From Salibaculum sp035270045 (GTDB lineage Bacteria > Pseudomonadota > Alphaproteobacteria > Rhodobacterales > Rhodobacteraceae): a stretch of 64,000 bases of DNA. Position 1 is the first letter of the stretch. Each line of letters begins with the position of its first letter. The stretch covers positions 13,231-77,230 of the forward strand of contig NZ_DATFIP010000014.1 in assembly GCF_035270045.1 (NCBI RefSeq), written 5' to 3'. Shown one piece after another: positions 9,184-18,382 of this stretch. The notes under the pieces were generated by a model. The model was not told where the DNA came from. It was given only the letters and a program-made list of their open reading frames with translations, and did not search any database. A program made the translations under genes and the position numbers.

Positions 9184-9849
9184 TCAGTCATCTACCCGCG
9201 CGACCAGGTCCAGGACCGCCGGCCCCATGGCCGCGACGATCCGGTCCACGCCCTCGGCATTGGGATGGATACCGTCGGGCTGCATGTAGCGGGCCCGGGC
9301 GCTGGACAGGTCGTCCGACATGATCCCTTCGAAGAAATTGTCAAACAGCAGGCTGTCGTAGCTGTTTGCCAGGTCAGGATAGATCGAATCGAAGGCGCTC
9401 TTGTAGTCGGGGCCGTAGTTGCCCGGCGCCTCCATTCCGATCAGAAGCACTGGTTTGTCGGCCGCCTCTGCCGCCTGCATGATGCCGTCGAGGTTGGCAC
9501 GCGCGACCTCGGGCGCGATCCCGCGCATCATGTCGTTGCCCCCCAGCGCCACGATCAACGCGTCCACCCGAGGCGTCAGCGTCCACTCAACACGGGACAG
9601 TCCTCCGGCGGTGGTATCCCCCGACACGCCGGCATTGATGATATCGACCTCCGCGCCCTGATCGCGCAGCCAGGCCTCCATCCGCGGGACGAACCCCTCC
9701 TGCTCGATCAACCCGTAGCCCTGTGTCAGGCTGTCACCCAACGCGGCGATCGTCACCGTTTCCGCCTGCGCGGCCCCGTTGACAAGCACGATTGCCGCAA
9801 TCGCATTGCGGGCGAGGCCGATCGCCCCATATGTGAGGGATCGCAACAT
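9184..9849 (-). CDS. tesA: Arylesterase / acyl-CoA thioesterase I-like SGNH hydrolase
   Basis: This 221-residue exported SGNH hydrolase resembles TesA, a periplasmic thioesterase/lysophospholipase/arylesterase. Motifs are GDSL at 38-41 with the nucleophile Ser40, GGND in block III, and DGIHPN with the catalytic Asp and His. The N-terminus has a signal peptide ending AAQA. The start is probably the ATG at 9849; an in-frame ATG at 9867 would overlap the start codon of the divergent ABC gene. Divergence from an ATPase/permease pair matches the tesA-ybbA-ybbP arrangement of E. coli. Confidence 0.88.
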   Translation of the reverse strand: MLRSLTYGAIGLARNAIAAIVLVNGAAQAETVTIAALGDSLTQGYGLIEQEGFVPRMEAWLRDQGAEVDIINAGVSGDTTAGGLSRVEWTLTPRVDALIVALGGNDMMRGIAPEVARANLDGIMQAAEAADKPVLLIGMEAPGNYGPDYKSAFDSIYPDLANSYDSLLFDNFFEGIMSDDLSSARARYMQPDGIHPNAEGVDRIVAAMGPAVLDLVARVDD

Positions 9850-9865
9850 CCCGAAGGCCCGCGCC

Positions 9866-10555
9866 ATGAGTGACCCCGCCCTTTCGCTGACCGATGTCTC
9901 GCTGTCCCTGATGGGCAACGCGGGGCGCGTCGATATCCTGCACGACATCTCGTTGCAGGTGGCGCGGGGGGAAACCGTGGGGCTGGTCGGGCCGAGCGGG
10001 TCGGGCAAATCGTCACTCCTCATGCTGATGGGCGGGCTGGAAACCGCGACATCGGGGCGCATCACCGCACTTGGCACCGACATCACCCGGCTGGGCGAGG
10101 ACGCGCTGGCACGATTCCGCCGGGACAATATGGGGGTGGTTTTCCAGTCCTTCCACCTCATTCCGACCATGACGGCGCTGGAAAACGTGGCGACACCGTT
10201 GGAACTGGCCGGTCACAGGGACGCTTTCGACCGCGCACGGGCCGAATTGGAGACCGTGGGACTGTCCAGCCGCGCCGGGCACTACCCCAGCCAGCTTTCG
10301 GGGGGCGAGCAGCAGCGCGTGGCCCTCGCCCGCGCCGCCGCGCCGCGCCCCAAGATTCTGTTGGCCGATGAACCAACCGGCAATCTGGACGAGACCAATG
10401 GTGCCGCCATCATCGACATGCTGTTCGGGTTGCGGGAACGCCACGGCGCGACGCTGGTCCTCGTCACCCATGCGCCCGAGTTGGCCAGGCGCTGCGACCG
10501 TATTCTGCCCCTGCGCGACGGGCGTATGGACAACGGCAAGCGAGCCGCGGAATGA
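9866..10555 (+). CDS. ABC transporter ATP-binding protein (YbbA/LolD type)
   Basis: This is a 229-residue ATPase with Walker A GPSGSGKS (42-49), Q-loop VFQSFH, signature LSGGEQQRVALARA and Walker B ILLADEPTGNLD. It belongs to the MacB/LolD/YbbA group that powers FtsX-type permeases. It overlaps the next gene by 4 bases (ATGA) and so is translationally coupled to it. The start ATG follows from this frame; an upstream ATG at 9779 would run into tesA. The substrate is unknown; a role with TesA in envelope lipid handling is suggested only by context. Confidence 0.88.
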   Translation: MSDPALSLTDVSLSLMGNAGRVDILHDISLQVARGETVGLVGPSGSGKSSLLMLMGGLETATSGRITALGTDITRLGEDALARFRRDNMGVVFQSFHLIPTMTALENVATPLELAGHRDAFDRARAELETVGLSSRAGHYPSQLSGGEQQRVALARAAAPRPKILLADEPTGNLDETNGAAIIDMLFGLRERHGATLVLVTHAPELARRCDRILPLRDGRMDNGKRAAE

Positions 10556-13074
10556 ACGCGCCGCTGGCCTATAAACTTGCCCGGCGCGAGTTGCGCGGCG
10601 GGTTGCGCGGGTTTCGCATTTTCCTGGCCTGCCTGGCGCTGGGGGTCATGGCCATTGCTGCGGTGGGCACCATCCGTGCCTCGATACAGGCAGGGCTTGC
10701 CCAAGAGGGCGCGGCACTTCTGGGCGGCGATGCCGTTGTCACCTTCACCTACCGGTTCGCCACCCCGCAAGAGGCCGAGTGGATGCAGGAAAAAGCGCTC
10801 GCCGTCTCGGAGACGGTGGATTTCCGATCCATGGCGGTGGTGCCGGGCGACCCGCCGGAGCGGGGCCTGACCCAGGTGCAGGCGGTCGACGCGCTTTATC
10901 CCCTTATAGGGGCGGTAGAACTGGACCCGCCGATGCCACTTGCCGACGCCTTCGCGGGGACCGATCGCTTGCCCGGCGCCGTGATCGAGCAGGTGCTGGC
11001 CGACCGACTGGCGCTGTCACCCGGCGACACTTTCCGGCTGGGCACGCAGGATTTCGTGCTGTCGGCCGTGCTGGACTCCTATCCGGACAATTCCGGCGGC
11101 GGATTCGGACTGGGCCCGCGCACCCTGGTGCAGCTTGAGGATCTCTCGGGCAGCGGCCTGCTGGGTGAGGGCACGCTGATGGACAGCAACTACCGGATGG
11201 TCCTGCCTGAAGACGCCGATCTTGCCGCGCTACAGGCCGAGGCCGAGGCGCGCTTCCGCGACAGCGGACTGCGCTGGCGCGATGCGCGCGACGGGGCGCC
11301 CGGGGTCAGCCAGTTCGTGGATCGTATCGGCGCATTCCTGATCCTGGTGGGCCTGTCGGGGCTGGCCGTGGGCGGCGTCGGCGTTTCGGCCGCAGTGCGG
11401 GCCTATCTCGCGGGCAAGACCGAGGTCATCGCCACGCTCAAGACCGTCGGCGCCACGCGGGGAACGATCTTTCTGACCTATTTCCTGCAGATCGGCATTC
11501 TGACCGTGATCGGCGTCGGCATCGGAGTCGTTCTGGGTGCGCTGGTGCCACTGGCCCTGTCGCCGATGATCGCCGAACGGCTGCCGATCCCCGCCGACTT
11601 CACGCTCTACCCCGCGCCCCTGGCAGAGGCGGCCCTCTACGGCATTCTGACCGCCGGAATCTTCACCCTGTGGCCGTTGGCCCGGACCGAGCAGATTCGC
11701 GCCGCCACGCTGTTTCGCGACATCGGCGGCACTGGCGGGCGCCTGCCGGCGCTGCGCTACCTCTTGGCAACCGCCATTATGTTGGCCCTTCTGGTGGGGG
11801 CCGCGATCTGGTTCTCGGGCACCGCCTTTCTGACACTCTGGACGACCGGCGGTATCGTGGTAGCACTGGCACTTCTGGTACTGGCCGCGCAGGGCGTCGG
11901 ATGGTTGGCGCGCCGGTTCCAGGGAACCACCCGCGGCCGCCCGACACTGCGGCTGGCCCTGGGCGCCATCGGCGCACAAGGGGGCGAGACGACATCCATG
12001 GTGCTGTCGCTGGGCCTGGGGTTGACGGTTCTGGCAGCCGTGGGCCAGATCGACGGCAACCTGCGCCAGTCCATTTCGGACGAATTGCCCGAGATCGCGC
12101 CCTCCTACTTCTTCGTCGATATCCAGCCTGATCAGATCGAAGGGTTTCGCGCCCGGCTGGACCAAGACCCGGCCGTGCGCGACTACGAGGCGGCTCCGAT
12201 GCTGCGAGGCATCATCACGCGCATCAACGGCCAACCCGCCGACGAGGTCACGGACCACTGGGTGATCGAGGGCGACCGGGGCCTGACCTATTCGACCGAT
12301 CCACGCCCGGGGACGGTGGTGACCGACGGGGAATGGTGGGCGGCCGATCACGACGGGCCACCGCAGGTCAGCTTCAGCCGTGAAGAGGCCAGGGAGATGG
12401 GCCTGTCTCTGGGCGATACGCTCACGGTCAACGTGCTTGGCCGCGACATCACCGCCGAGATCAGCAGCTTCCGGCAGGTGGATTTCGACGACGCCGGGAT
12501 GGGATTCGTGATGTCCATGAACCCCGCCGCCCTGCAGGGCGCGCCACACAGTTGGATCAGTACCGTCTATGCCGAGCCTCAGGCCGAGGCCGCGATCCTG
12601 CGCGACCTGGCGCAAGCCTATCCGAACATCACCGCGATCCGCATCCGCGACGCCATCGACCGGGTGCTGGTCGTGTTGGGCGGCATCGCATCGGCCACGC
12701 GCTATGCCGCGCTGGCCACGCTCATCACCGGGTTCCTTGTGCTGATCGGCGCGGCGGCGGCGGGCGAACGCGCCCGCACCTACGAGGCCGCGGTACTCAA
12801 GACGCTGGGCGCCCCCCGGGCGCGCATCCTGCGCAGCTTCGCCCTGCGCGCCGCGTTGCTGGGGCTGGCCGCGGCGCTGGTGGCGCTGGCAGCAGGCATG
12901 GCCGGGGGCTGGGCCGTCTCCACTTACGTGATGGAAACCGGGTTCACGCCGATCTGGACCAACGCCCTGGCCATCGTGCTTGGCGGGGTGGTGACGACGC
13001 TTCTGGCCGGGCTGGCCTTTGCCCTGCGGCCCCTTTCGGCGAAACCGGCCCGCGTGCTAAGGGCCCGGGAATGA
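10552..13074 (+). CDS. FtsX-family ABC permease (YbbP-like)
   Basis: This 840-residue membrane protein has an N-terminal transmembrane helix, a periplasmic domain, a first FtsX core (about 265-390 with SGLAVGGVGVSAAVRAYL), a central pair of helices, a second periplasmic domain, and a C-terminal FtsX core (about 700-830). This is the YbbP layout. It pairs with the ATPase just upstream (ATGA overlap) and overlaps the next gene by 4 bases. Such transporters often move or extract lipids or lipoproteins; the substrate here is not shown by the sequence. Confidence 0.88.
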   Translation: MNAPLAYKLARRELRGGLRGFRIFLACLALGVMAIAAVGTIRASIQAGLAQEGAALLGGDAVVTFTYRFATPQEAEWMQEKALAVSETVDFRSMAVVPGDPPERGLTQVQAVDALYPLIGAVELDPPMPLADAFAGTDRLPGAVIEQVLADRLALSPGDTFRLGTQDFVLSAVLDSYPDNSGGGFGLGPRTLVQLEDLSGSGLLGEGTLMDSNYRMVLPEDADLAALQAEAEARFRDSGLRWRDARDGAPGVSQFVDRIGAFLILVGLSGLAVGGVGVSAAVRAYLAGKTEVIATLKTVGATRGTIFLTYFLQIGILTVIGVGIGVVLGALVPLALSPMIAERLPIPADFTLYPAPLAEAALYGILTAGIFTLWPLARTEQIRAATLFRDIGGTGGRLPALRYLLATAIMLALLVGAAIWFSGTAFLTLWTTGGIVVALALLVLAAQGVGWLARRFQGTTRGRPTLRLALGAIGAQGGETTSMVLSLGLGLTVLAAVGQIDGNLRQSISDELPEIAPSYFFVDIQPDQIEGFRARLDQDPAVRDYEAAPMLRGIITRINGQPADEVTDHWVIEGDRGLTYSTDPRPGTVVTDGEWWAADHDGPPQVSFSREEAREMGLSLGDTLTVNVLGRDITAEISSFRQVDFDDAGMGFVMSMNPAALQGAPHSWISTVYAEPQAEAAILRDLAQAYPNITAIRIRDAIDRVLVVLGGIASATRYAALATLITGFLVLIGAAAAGERARTYEAAVLKTLGAPRARILRSFALRAALLGLAAALVALAAGMAGGWAVSTYVMETGFTPIWTNALAIVLGGVVTTLLAGLAFALRPLSAKPARVLRARE

Positions 13075-13721
13075 CAACGGACGCGCCCCATCCGGCCTTT
13101 TTCGGCTACGGTTCCCTCGTGAACCTTGCGACCCATGGCTACGAAGACCCCTTTCCGGCCCGGCTGACGGGCTGGCGCCGGGTCTGGAAACATTCCTCGC
13201 GCCGGCCGGTGGCCTTCCTGTCCGTCGAACCGGCCGAGGGGGCGGAAATCCAGGGCATGCTGGCCCATGTGCCCGGCGGCGACTGGGCGGCACTGGACCA
13301 GCGCGAACAGGCCTATCTGCGCCGAGACGTGACCGATCACGTCACCCACGACCGCCCGCGCCGCCAGACTGCAGTTTACGAGGCCGCGCGGGGTCATATC
13401 GCCCCGCCTTCGACGGAACACCCTATCCTGCTAAGCTATCTCGACGTGGTCGTTCAGGGCTACCTGAACCTGCACGGCGAAGACGGCGTGGCACACTTCT
13501 TTGCCACCACCGGGGGTTTCGAGGGACCGATACTCGATGACCGCAAGGCGCCAATCTACCCCCGCCACCAGACCCTTTCGGGCAAGGAACGTCGCACGGT
13601 CGATACCGCGCTGGAGGATATCGGCGCGCGGATCATCCAGGCAGAGACGGCTAGACCTTCGGCTTCACCTGCATCAGGCGCATCACGTCGGCCATTTCCG
13701 GGCCGCGATCCATGCCCGTGA
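13071..13721 (+). CDS. Gamma-glutamylcyclotransferase-like protein
   Basis: This 216-residue protein begins with the cyclotransferase-fold motif FFGYGSLV (residues 10-17), followed by LTGWRRVWK and, in the middle, a segment around LDQREQAYLRRDVT carrying the acidic residue region of this fold. Members cut gamma-glutamyl amides or process related amide bonds. The start overlaps the permease stop (ATGA at 13071-13074). The 3' end runs 71 bases into the convergent gltX gene; the last residues (PSASPASGASRR and on) are low-complexity and encoded antisense to the gltX C-terminus, as if the original stop had been lost. Confidence 0.75.
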   Translation: MTTDAPHPAFFGYGSLVNLATHGYEDPFPARLTGWRRVWKHSSRRPVAFLSVEPAEGAEIQGMLAHVPGGDWAALDQREQAYLRRDVTDHVTHDRPRRQTAVYEAARGHIAPPSTEHPILLSYLDVVVQGYLNLHGEDGVAHFFATTGGFEGPILDDRKAPIYPRHQTLSGKERRTVDTALEDIGARIIQAETARPSASPASGASRRPFPGRDPCP

Positions 13722-14973
13722 CCGCACGACGCAGCGGCATGAAGAGCCCCTTGCCCTTTCGGCCGGTGGCCTCTTTGACCGCATTGGTCCATTCGCCCCA
13801 TGTTTCGGCGGTATAGGGCGGCTCGCCCAGCAGGCTCAGCGCGGTTTCGACGAACTCGGCATCCTCGTCGGCGACCTGGGGATTGCCGCCCTCATAGAAG
13901 AGCTGCCACCACTCGGCCATGTCATCCAACGTGTTGATGTTCTCGCGCACCACGTCCCAGAAGATCTCGGCCAATTCGCCGGGCACGCCTAGCTCACGCA
14001 CCCGGGTTTCAACCTCTGCAAAGGGGCGCGCGGCCAGCCAGCGATGGGTCAGCGGCTCCAGATCGTCACTGTCGAACTTGGTGGGGGCGCTGCCGAACCT
14101 GGTCAGGTCGAAACCGGCGACGACCTCGTCGATGCTCTCTCGCAGCTCCACCGGGTCGGAGGACCCCAGCCGCGCCATCAGCGAATTCACCGCCATGGCC
14201 GCGATGCCCCGCGCGCGCAGGTCTCGCAGCGCCAGGGTGCCCAGCCGCTTGGACAGCGCCTCGCCCTGCGGCCCCGTCAGCAGCGAATGATGCGCGAAAT
14301 TCGGCACCGTGCCGCCCATTGCCTGGATCATCTGTATCTGGGTCGCGGTATTGGTCACGTGGTCCGACCCGCGCACCACGTCCGTGATCCCCATTTCGGT
14401 GTCATCCACCACCGAGGCCAGGGTATAGAGCACCTGCCCGTCGCCGCGGATCAGCACGGGGTCGCTGACGCTGGCAGCGTCGATGGAAATATCGCCTAGA
14501 ATGCCGTCGGCCCACTCGATCCGCTCGTGGTCCAGCTTGAAGCGCCAATGGCCCGCGCGCCCCTCGGCGCGATAGGCCTGTTTCTGATCTTCGGTCAGGT
14601 TCAGCCCCGAGCGGTCATAGACCGGCGGCCGGCCCATGTTCATCTGCTTCTTGCGCTTGAGGTCCAGTTCGGTCGGCGTGTCGAAACACTCGTAGAGACG
14701 CCCCATTTCGATCAGCCGGTCACGGGCCGCGGCGTAGCGGTCCAGCCGGTCGGACTGGCGCTCCACCCGGTCCCAGGTCAGGCCCAGCCAGGTCAGGTCC
14801 TGCTTGATCGCCTCGACATAGTCCTCTTTCGAGCGTTCCGGGTCGGTGTCATCAATTCGCAGGATGAAATCGCCCCCGGCCTGGCGCGCGATGCAGTAGT
14901 TGAACAGCGCGGCACGCAGGTTGCCGATATGCAGGTAGCCGGTTGGCGACGGGGCAAAACGGGTGGTGGTCAT
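13651..14973 (-). CDS. gltX: Glutamyl-tRNA synthetase
   Basis: This 440-residue class I synthetase charges tRNA with Glu. HIGN (residues 15-18) is its HIGH box, and EALSKRLG is its KMSKS-equivalent. ILRIDDTDPERS is typical GlxRS. The length is shorter than the 471 residues of E. coli. Alphaproteobacteria often carry two gltX genes, one of them this compact form, and use GatCAB to make Gln-tRNA, so it may be the mischarging type; that is inference. Its 3' end overlaps the convergent cyclotransferase-like gene. Confidence 0.94.
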   Translation of the reverse strand: MTTTRFAPSPTGYLHIGNLRAALFNYCIARQAGGDFILRIDDTDPERSKEDYVEAIKQDLTWLGLTWDRVERQSDRLDRYAAARDRLIEMGRLYECFDTPTELDLKRKKQMNMGRPPVYDRSGLNLTEDQKQAYRAEGRAGHWRFKLDHERIEWADGILGDISIDAASVSDPVLIRGDGQVLYTLASVVDDTEMGITDVVRGSDHVTNTATQIQMIQAMGGTVPNFAHHSLLTGPQGEALSKRLGTLALRDLRARGIAAMAVNSLMARLGSSDPVELRESIDEVVAGFDLTRFGSAPTKFDSDDLEPLTHRWLAARPFAEVETRVRELGVPGELAEIFWDVVRENINTLDDMAEWWQLFYEGGNPQVADEDAEFVETALSLLGEPPYTAETWGEWTNAVKEATGRKGKGLFMPLRRAVTGMDRGPEMADVMRLMQVKPKV

Positions 14974-15037
14974 GGCGCTCTCCTATTCAGGGCGCAGGCT
15001 CTTTCACAGGCGTGCGGAATTGTCCATATCGGGGGCC

Positions 15038-15430
15038 ATGGAAACGCCCAGCCTGACCCGCATCGAAGAGATCGCCCGCGAAACCGCCGCCGGTCTGCCC
15101 GAACCCTTTGCAGGATTGGCGCGGGACGTCGCGATCCAGGTCGCGGATTGGCTGCCCGATCACCTGCTGGACCCGGGCGACGACCCGCAAGCCCAGCGCG
15201 AGGAGATTACGGGGATGTACGACGGCATCCCCCTGACCGAGAAATCCAGCTACGATCTGCCCCATGGGCCCGACGTCGTCTGGCTGTTCCGCCAGCCCAT
15301 CCTGATGGAGCTGGAGGACCGAGACGTGACACTGGCAACCCTCGTCGCCCACGTGACGATCCACGAATTCGCCCATCACTTCGGCTGGTCCGATGCCGAT
15401 ATCGCAACCATAGACCGCTGGTGGGAGTGA
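15038..15430 (+). CDS. Zincin-like metallopeptidase family protein
   Basis: This 130-residue protein has a HEFAHHFG motif near residues 109-116, the HExxH zinc-peptidase core, and an acidic DIATID segment just after. It matches the small bacterial zincin family (DUF1025/PF06262), whose members often lack proven activity. The start ATG at 15038 is chosen because upstream in-frame codons fall in the gltX promoter region. It is divergent from gltX and followed by a 195-base gap with no evident gene. Confidence 0.8.
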   Translation: METPSLTRIEEIARETAAGLPEPFAGLARDVAIQVADWLPDHLLDPGDDPQAQREEITGMYDGIPLTEKSSYDLPHGPDVVWLFRQPILMELEDRDVTLATLVAHVTIHEFAHHFGWSDADIATIDRWWE

Positions 15431-15625
15431 GCCCCTGTCCGGGACACAGCCCCGTCGAACGGTGCGATGGGCCTTAAGAGGTGCGACAGCGCGGAGCCCA
15501 GCCAGCCCGGGCCATACAGGCGGATGGCTCTGTGCAGAGGCGCAGATCACGTCTGCGGCATCAACGGCTGCAGCGCGTCCAACACGTGCTACGTTCTACG
15601 GTGCAAACAAAGGGAGCGATCGCAG

Positions 15626-16540
15626 ATGAAACTGACACGACGCCAAGCCATTGCAGGGACAGCCACGCTGCCCTTTGCCGCCACGCTCGCAAACACCGCG
15701 CAGGCGCAGACCCAGGCCCCCGCCACCAGCCTGCCCCGGTTCCGGGATTTCACCCTTGGCGACTTCAGGGTCACGACCCTGCTCGCCGGGTCCCGCCCGG
15801 TCGAGAACCCGCAAGGTATTTTCGGCATGAATGTCTCGGAACAGGAGTTCGCAGACGCCAGCGCCGCCAATTTCATCCCGACCGATATGGCGCAGTTCTT
15901 CTTCACCCCCACCGTCGTGAATACCGGGTCGGAATTGATCCTCTTCGACACGGGCCTGAGCGCGGGCGGCATGACCCAGGCACTGGCCGCCGCCGGCTAT
16001 GCCGCCGACGACATCACCCATGTCGTGCTGACCCACATGCATGGCGACCATATCGGCGGGCTGAGCGATGACAGCGGCGCCGAGACCTTTGCCAACGCCG
16101 CTTACATCACCGGGCAGGTGGAATTCGATGCCTGGGCGGCGATGGGCAATGACGGCTTCGAGGCCAAGGTCCGCCCGCTGGCCGAGAAGATGTCCTTCCT
16201 GGGCGACGGTGACAGCGTCCGCTCGGGGATCACCGCCATGGCGGCCTTCGGCCATACGCCGGGACACATGGGCTACATGTTGGAATCGGGCGGACAGCAA
16301 CTCTTGCTGATGGCCGACACCGCCAATCACTACGTCTGGTCGCTGGCCTATCCCGACTGGGAGGTCCGCTTCGATGCCGACAAGGCCGCCGCCGCCGAGA
16401 CCCGCCGCCGGGTGCTGGGCATGGCCGCCGCCGATCGCATCCCGCTGATCGGCTACCACATGCCCTTCCCCGGCCTGGGCTATGTCGAGACGCGCGGCGA
16501 CGGCTTCCACTACGTGCCGCACAGCTACCAGTTGATGTAA
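15626..16540 (+). CDS. Exported metallo-beta-lactamase-fold hydrolase
   Basis: This is a 304-residue MBL-fold protein. The zinc motif HMHGDH lies at 137-142 (HxHxDH), with a later GHTPGH and GYHMPFPG supplying further ligands. The N-terminus MKLTRRQAIAG followed by a hydrophobic stretch and AQAQ is a Tat-type signal, so it acts in the periplasm. AAGGGAG sits before the ATG. Similar proteins include lactonases and quorum-quenching or sulfur-metabolism hydrolases; the substrate cannot be told from sequence. It appears to be transcribed alone. Confidence 0.87.
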   Translation: MKLTRRQAIAGTATLPFAATLANTAQAQTQAPATSLPRFRDFTLGDFRVTTLLAGSRPVENPQGIFGMNVSEQEFADASAANFIPTDMAQFFFTPTVVNTGSELILFDTGLSAGGMTQALAAAGYAADDITHVVLTHMHGDHIGGLSDDSGAETFANAAYITGQVEFDAWAAMGNDGFEAKVRPLAEKMSFLGDGDSVRSGITAMAAFGHTPGHMGYMLESGGQQLLLMADTANHYVWSLAYPDWEVRFDADKAAAAETRRRVLGMAAADRIPLIGYHMPFPGLGYVETRGDGFHYVPHSYQLM

Positions 16541-16621
16541 GCGGAGCGGGCGGCGCCCTTTGGCGCCGCCTTGGCATCGGGTGCCGGTTCAGGCTATGTT
16601 AGCGCCAACAGGAGGCCACCG

Positions 16622-17569
16622 ATGCACGATATCCTCACCGTTACCCTCAACCCGGCTTTCGACCTGTCGACTTCAGTCGCGCAGATGGTCCCCGACGCCA
16701 AGATGCGCTGTGCCCCGCCCGAAACGGACCCGGGCGGAGGTGGATTGAATGTCTCGCGCGCCATTCACCAGCTGGGCGGGGCCTCGAAGGCCTTCGTCGC
16801 GCTGGGCGGGGATACCGGCACCGCGCTCGAACACCTGCTACGCAAGGCCGGGCTCGATGTCGTCAGCCACGAGGCGCCCGGCGAAACCCGCCAGAGCCTT
16901 GCCGTGACAGACCTGAGCACCAACGAACAGTTCCGCTTCATGTTGCCCGGCCCGGACTGGACCGGCGAGGACATCCAGCGTGTCCGAGACGCCATCCGCG
17001 ACAACGCCCAGCGCGACGGCTATATCGTGCTGTCGGGCAGCGGACCGCACGGCGCCTCGCCCGATCTCTACGCCCGCATCTGCCGCGATGTCAGTGACAC
17101 AGGGGCGCGGGTCGTTCTCGACACCTCGGGTCCGGCGCTCGCTCACCTGGCCGCCGGACAGGACACGCCGCCGTTCCTGTTGCGCATGGACAGCCACGAG
17201 GCCGAGACACTGGCGCGCCGCCCCTTGCGCAACCGCGCCGACAGTGCCGCGTTTGCGGAACGCCTGGTCAAGCAGGGGGCGGCGCAACTGGTGATCGTTG
17301 CCCGCGGCGCGGATGGGTCTGTCCTGGCCGACGGAACACGCCGGCTGCGGGTCAATGCCGCCAATATCACCGTGCGCAGCCGCGTGGGCGCCGGCGACAG
17401 CTTCGTCGGCGGCTTCGTCATGGCCCTGGCGCAGGATCACCCGGTCGAGGAAGCGTTCCGGCGCGGTTCGGCCGCCGCGTCGGCCGCCTGCATGACCGAA
17501 GGCACGCAGTTGTGCCTCCCCAAGGATTTCGAAGCGCTTCTGGAGCAGACAGAAGTCGAGACGCTCTAG
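16622..17569 (+). CDS. PfkB-family hexose-phosphate kinase (1-phosphofructokinase type)
   Basis: This 315-residue ribokinase-fold enzyme starts ILTVTLNPAFD, the hallmark of FruK/PfkB/LacC proteins, followed by GGGGLNVSRA and the catalytic GAGDS at 256-260. It should phosphorylate fructose 1-phosphate, fructose 6-phosphate or tagatose 6-phosphate; no fru PTS gene is adjacent to decide which. The start at 16622 has a strong AGGAGG site. It converges on wrbA with a stem-loop between them. Confidence 0.88.
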   Translation: MHDILTVTLNPAFDLSTSVAQMVPDAKMRCAPPETDPGGGGLNVSRAIHQLGGASKAFVALGGDTGTALEHLLRKAGLDVVSHEAPGETRQSLAVTDLSTNEQFRFMLPGPDWTGEDIQRVRDAIRDNAQRDGYIVLSGSGPHGASPDLYARICRDVSDTGARVVLDTSGPALAHLAAGQDTPPFLLRMDSHEAETLARRPLRNRADSAAFAERLVKQGAAQLVIVARGADGSVLADGTRRLRVNAANITVRSRVGAGDSFVGGFVMALAQDHPVEEAFRRGSAAASAACMTEGTQLCLPKDFEALLEQTEVETL

Positions 17570-17581
17570 GCCCAAAGCACC

Positions 17582-17611
17582 ACAGGCGCGCCGTTCCGCC
17601 GACGCGCCTGT
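17582..17611. terminator. Symmetric stem-loop between convergent kinase and wrbA
   Basis: ACAGGCGCG (17582-17590) pairs perfectly with CGCGCCTGT (17603-17611) over a 12-base loop, just after the kinase stop (17569) and before the wrbA stop (17647). TTGCAGTTGTCTTGG follows on the plus strand, a weak T-rich tail. It could terminate transcription from either side. Confidence 0.5.
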
Positions 17612-17646
17612 TGCAGTTGTCTTGGCCAAACAGATGTGGCTGTTTG

Positions 17647-18240
17647 TCAGTCGGCGAGTTTGGCCGACATCTGGACAAGGCGCTTGGCTTGATGCGCAAC
17701 CGATCGCTCGCCGATATCGTCCAGCTCACCCGGTTGTGTCGAGAAGCCGTAGGGGTTTCCGCCGTCTTCGAACTTCACGCCGTCGGTATAACCCGGCGGG
17801 ATGATGATCGCGCCCCAGTGCATGAAGGTGGTGTAGAAGCCCAGCAGCGTGGATTCGGCACCGCCGTTCGGATTCTGGCTGGAAGTTGTGGCCGTCACGG
17901 CCTTGTCGACCAGCTTGCCCTCCATCCAGAGTGGGCCGAGCGTGTCGATGAAAGCGCGCATCTGGCTGGTCACGGTGCCAAAGCGTGTGGGCGACGAAAA
18001 GAACAGCCCGTCGGCCCAGTCGACGTCATCGAGCGTGGCCACGGGGATATCGGACTGCGCGTCTGCAGCGGCTTTCCAGGCGTCCTGACCGGCGACGACA
18101 TCCGCCGGCGCAGTTTCATGAACGCGGCGCAGGCGCACTTCGGCACCAGCGTCTTCTGCGGCCTTGGCGGCGGCCTTGGCGACCCCGTAGTTGGTGCCAT
18201 AGGTCGAATAGTAGATGATCGCGATCCTGGGCGTGTTCAT
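17647..18240 (-). CDS. wrbA: NAD(P)H:quinone oxidoreductase, WrbA type
   Basis: This 197-residue flavodoxin-fold protein has the FMN phosphate loop YYSTYGTNYG at 10-19, FFSSPTRFG in the middle and a GGAESTLLGFYTTFMHWG segment, the pattern of WrbA, which reduces quinones by two electrons. The length is normal. The 142-base gap upstream to nadE on the same strand suggests its own promoter. Confidence 0.92.
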   Translation of the reverse strand: MNTPRIAIIYYSTYGTNYGVAKAAAKAAEDAGAEVRLRRVHETAPADVVAGQDAWKAAADAQSDIPVATLDDVDWADGLFFSSPTRFGTVTSQMRAFIDTLGPLWMEGKLVDKAVTATTSSQNPNGGAESTLLGFYTTFMHWGAIIIPPGYTDGVKFEDGGNPYGFSTQPGELDDIGERSVAHQAKRLVQMSAKLAD

Positions 18241-18382
18241 AACGTGCTCCCTGCATTGGAAATTTCAGACGAGGGTTAGATAAGGCCCCTCTCGGGCGCT
18301 GTCGCCGTCAACAGCCCCGCAGCACCTGTGCGCTGACGCACCAAAAGAGAAGACAGGGTCTTTGGGCCGCGAAATCGCGAGG

